Shown: piece by piece, positions 61,531 to 64,000 of the stretch
Layout of the letters: each line of letters starts with the position of its first letter
How positions within the stretch are numbered: position 1 is the stretch's first letter
Assembly: GCF_003286085.1 (NCBI RefSeq)
Contig: NW_020825289.1
Span: 15,066,001-15,130,000 of the forward strand
Source: Drosophila persimilis
Lineage: Eukaryota > Arthropoda > Insecta > Diptera > Drosophilidae
Length of the DNA stretch: 64,000 nt
Direction: 5' to 3'
Position numbers and translations under genes: made by a program
The notes under the pieces: generated by a model
The model's input: the letters and a program-made list of their open reading frames with translations, nothing else
The model's database searches: none
Told to the model about the DNA's origin: nothing

Positions 61531-63960
61531 TTTTCTCGTTTTATTTATTTTTCGTTTTTATTGTTTAAATCGCATCATAAATAACCTTTTGTTGTTGTAA
61601 TTTTCTTGTTCATGTTTCTTGTTTTTGTTGTTGTTTTTTTGTTTTTGTAATCGAATTTTATTGTTATTTGTTTTGTTTTTGTTTTCGTTTTCGTTTTTGT
61701 TTTGTATTACTTTTATTTTACGTTTTTACTCATCGTGAAATGTTGTTTAATTTTAGTTGATTCTCAATGTTATATGAACTTTTACTTGTGTTTAATTTTT
61801 GTTTCGCTTTCGTTTGTTTTGTAGTTGTTTTTTTCGTTTTTTGGATGTGTGTGTGTGTGTGTTTGTGGTTTTCTTAGTCACATGTTTTTAATGTTTATCC
61901 ATGCTTTTTATTATAATTATTATTATGTATATAACGTAATGTTTTAATAATAGCTCCTATCTCGATTGCCTCGATCCCCTCGCTCATTCCTCGCTATTCC
62001 TTTTCGCTTCTCGCCTTTCTCCTCGCCCTGAACTGAAAATTAGTCGTCTCCTCCCTATTCAATTCGATTCGATTCGATTCCTCCCAAAACTTGAGCCCTT
62101 GATCTTTAAACTTTGCTTTAATTGAATTCATGATTTTTTTTCTTTCTCAATGTTGCATGTGTTTCTGTGTCTGTGTGTGTGTGTGTGTGTGTATATCGAT
62201 TTATATATATTTGTTTTTATAAATGTTAATCTGTTATATTTGTTGTTAATCTCGCTTCGTTTCGATCTTCTCTTCTTTTCTTTTCTTTAGTTTAGTTTTA
62301 TTTTAATGCCTTTGTTTATCGTTTAACAAAATGAATAAAAACAATTTGCAATATGTTTTGTCGTTTGGTTTTCTTCTTTGTTTTGTTTTGTTTCGTTTTG
62401 TTTTATGTTTTGTTGTATATGCTAATTGATCAATTTATTCGTAATATTCGCACTATTAAAACAATTTAACGCATAATGTGGCATCATTCTCGGCTGCCTG
62501 CAACAATGACTTGACATTCCTCTAAGGCTTATCCTCCTGCCGCCTGCCCTGCCTTCTGGTATGGATATTACATTACCGAGTACTTGCAAAACAGTTGATT
62601 GCATTTGGCGGGGAGGAGGTTCTTTCGTTCGTTTCGCTTACTTTGCAGCACATTTTTTGTTTTGTTTGGTTTTCCATTCGTTTATTCATCTTATAAATCT
62701 AACTGATTGCATTTACACAGAGTGTGTGACGAGTCTGAGAGTCTGAGGGTCGAGACCGCTCTTCCGGGACGACCTTTGGGGATCAACAACAGAACCTAAT
62801 CTTAACTGAACCAAAACGCAACGATTGATGGGGAAACAAGATTCGTGTGCTGTGGTGTGGTGTGGGTTTGTCTCTTAAAGCGTTATCCTCTATAGTTAAT
62901 TGTTAACAATGATTATGATTATGGAAGTCAGTTGAAGAAGTCTGTATCAGTATGGAAGCTGAGTTATCATACACACATGTATACCCGTATGCTGGTGGTG
63001 CATATACGATGTGCTGCGGAATCTCTCGTTTTATTCATTCTTATTATGCAATGCTGCTTGGGGCATTTACACATGCATATGTATATGTATATGCCGTATA
63101 GGTATGGGTCGATTCTATATATACGCACAAATGCTCGTCGGCACTCGATTTCCACCTCACTCGATCGGACTCCACTGCCACTGCCACTGCCCCTGCACTC
63201 CACTCCACTTCACTCCACTCCCTCTGTACTCTGCGGCTTAATCATACAGTATACAGTATACAGTATATATATACATATAGTATATATAGTATATTTGTGT
63301 ATTCATCTCATGATCATGATCGTGTTTGGGTTGCACATTACGGGCGCATTCGTTCTCGACTTACTAATAAATTAAAACAACGCTAATGAATTTGTTTTCC
63401 GTTTGCTAATTGTGAGTTCTCGTTTTGTCGCTTTCGTTCCGGAGCTGCACACAACCGCCATCCTGCTTTGGTGATTTTCTGCTTTCCTGCTTTCGGCTTC
63501 CTCCTCGCTCGACTTCAACTTTCCACTTATTATCGTTATCAATTATCAATTTTTCATTTATACATACTAGGGCCTCGCTTTTATCTATGTATATATTTTT
63601 CGGTTTAATGCCTAGTTTGTGCCTTGGACAAATGCATGTTAAAGAATCATTTCATTTTATTTCATTTCGTTATTACCTTAGTTTTTCATTGTTCATTGTT
63701 CTTTGTTTTATATTTTTGTTTATTTATTTTTTGGCAGAAGACAGATGTGTGATTGATCTTAACTGTGGAAGAGATTGCGTTATTTGTCCATTGTTTGCTT
63801 TCTTTTGGTTCTTTATGCTTCTCAAAGCGCACGACCACGCTGTTCGGATCATTCGGAACAGACTTCGATCAGACAACGGAAAGTTTGGAAACTGTGGAGT
63901 GTGCGTAAAGGCCCATTGGTACCGAGCGAGATCGTTGCGAGCAGCGTAGACCAGCTACGA
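61531..63960 (-). other. Probable 3'UTR of a minus-strand gene lying beyond the right edge
   Basis: The plus strand is strongly T-rich with GTTTTTG/TTTTCG words. Read on the minus strand this is the A-rich AACAAAAACG texture of Drosophila 3'UTRs. TTTATT at about 61540-61550 gives AATAAA on the minus strand near the left border, which suggests the transcript end. I see no coding sequence in it. The far right (63900-64000) may be the start of a coding exon, but no frame is decisive. Confidence 0.35.
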
Positions 63961-64000
63961 CTGCTAGGGAAGAGAAGAAACACGATTGCTACGATCGTCA

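Overview
This is a eukaryotic window from a Drosophila genome. The introns are short GT..AG introns, the spaces between genes are full of CA/GA/CAG microsatellites, and two genes can be named from their translations. Or45a (odorant receptor) is on the minus strand near 19-20 kb and Myd88 (Toll-pathway adaptor) is on the plus strand at 58.4-60.3 kb. Both belong to cytological region 45C of D. melanogaster 2R (Muller element C). The divergence from D. melanogaster suggests another species, possibly of the obscura group, but that is inference.

The main structural result is a host gene, called gene A here. Six 5' coding exons lie at 2355-5927. A seventh exon at 52914-53023 restores the phase exactly and ends in a stop. 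The joined CDS is 2343 nt, or 780 aa. The intron between exons 6 and 7 is about 47 kb and holds at least three other genes: a TATA-driven 72-aa secreted Gln/Gly/Asn-repeat peptide gene (12197-12490, plus), Or45a (19135-20348, minus), and an 887-aa single-exon membrane protein, gene B (45254-47917, plus). Genes A and B share a topology: a long disordered cytosolic N-terminus, basic residues, one membrane helix, and a short C-terminal ectodomain.

Layout: 1-1.9 kb upstream DNA with a 5'UTR splice acceptor; 1.9-5.9 kb gene A 5' exons; 5.9-52.9 kb giant intron with nested genes, a possible Inr+DPE promoter (14.1 kb), an A-rich UTR-like tract (14.7-15.4 kb) and a 160-bp tandem array carrying proneural-type E-boxes (43.2-43.65 kb) ahead of gene B; 52.9-56.2 kb last exon and probable long 3'UTR of gene A; 56.35-57.18 kb a decayed multi-exon gene on the minus strand; 58.4-60.3 kb Myd88; 61.5-64 kb a T-rich tract that reads as the 3'UTR of a minus-strand gene lying beyond the right edge.

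The genes do not form one pathway. Myd88 acts in Toll signalling and Or45a in olfaction. Genes A and B have no function I can recognise. I saw no tRNA, rRNA, CRISPR or intact transposon.
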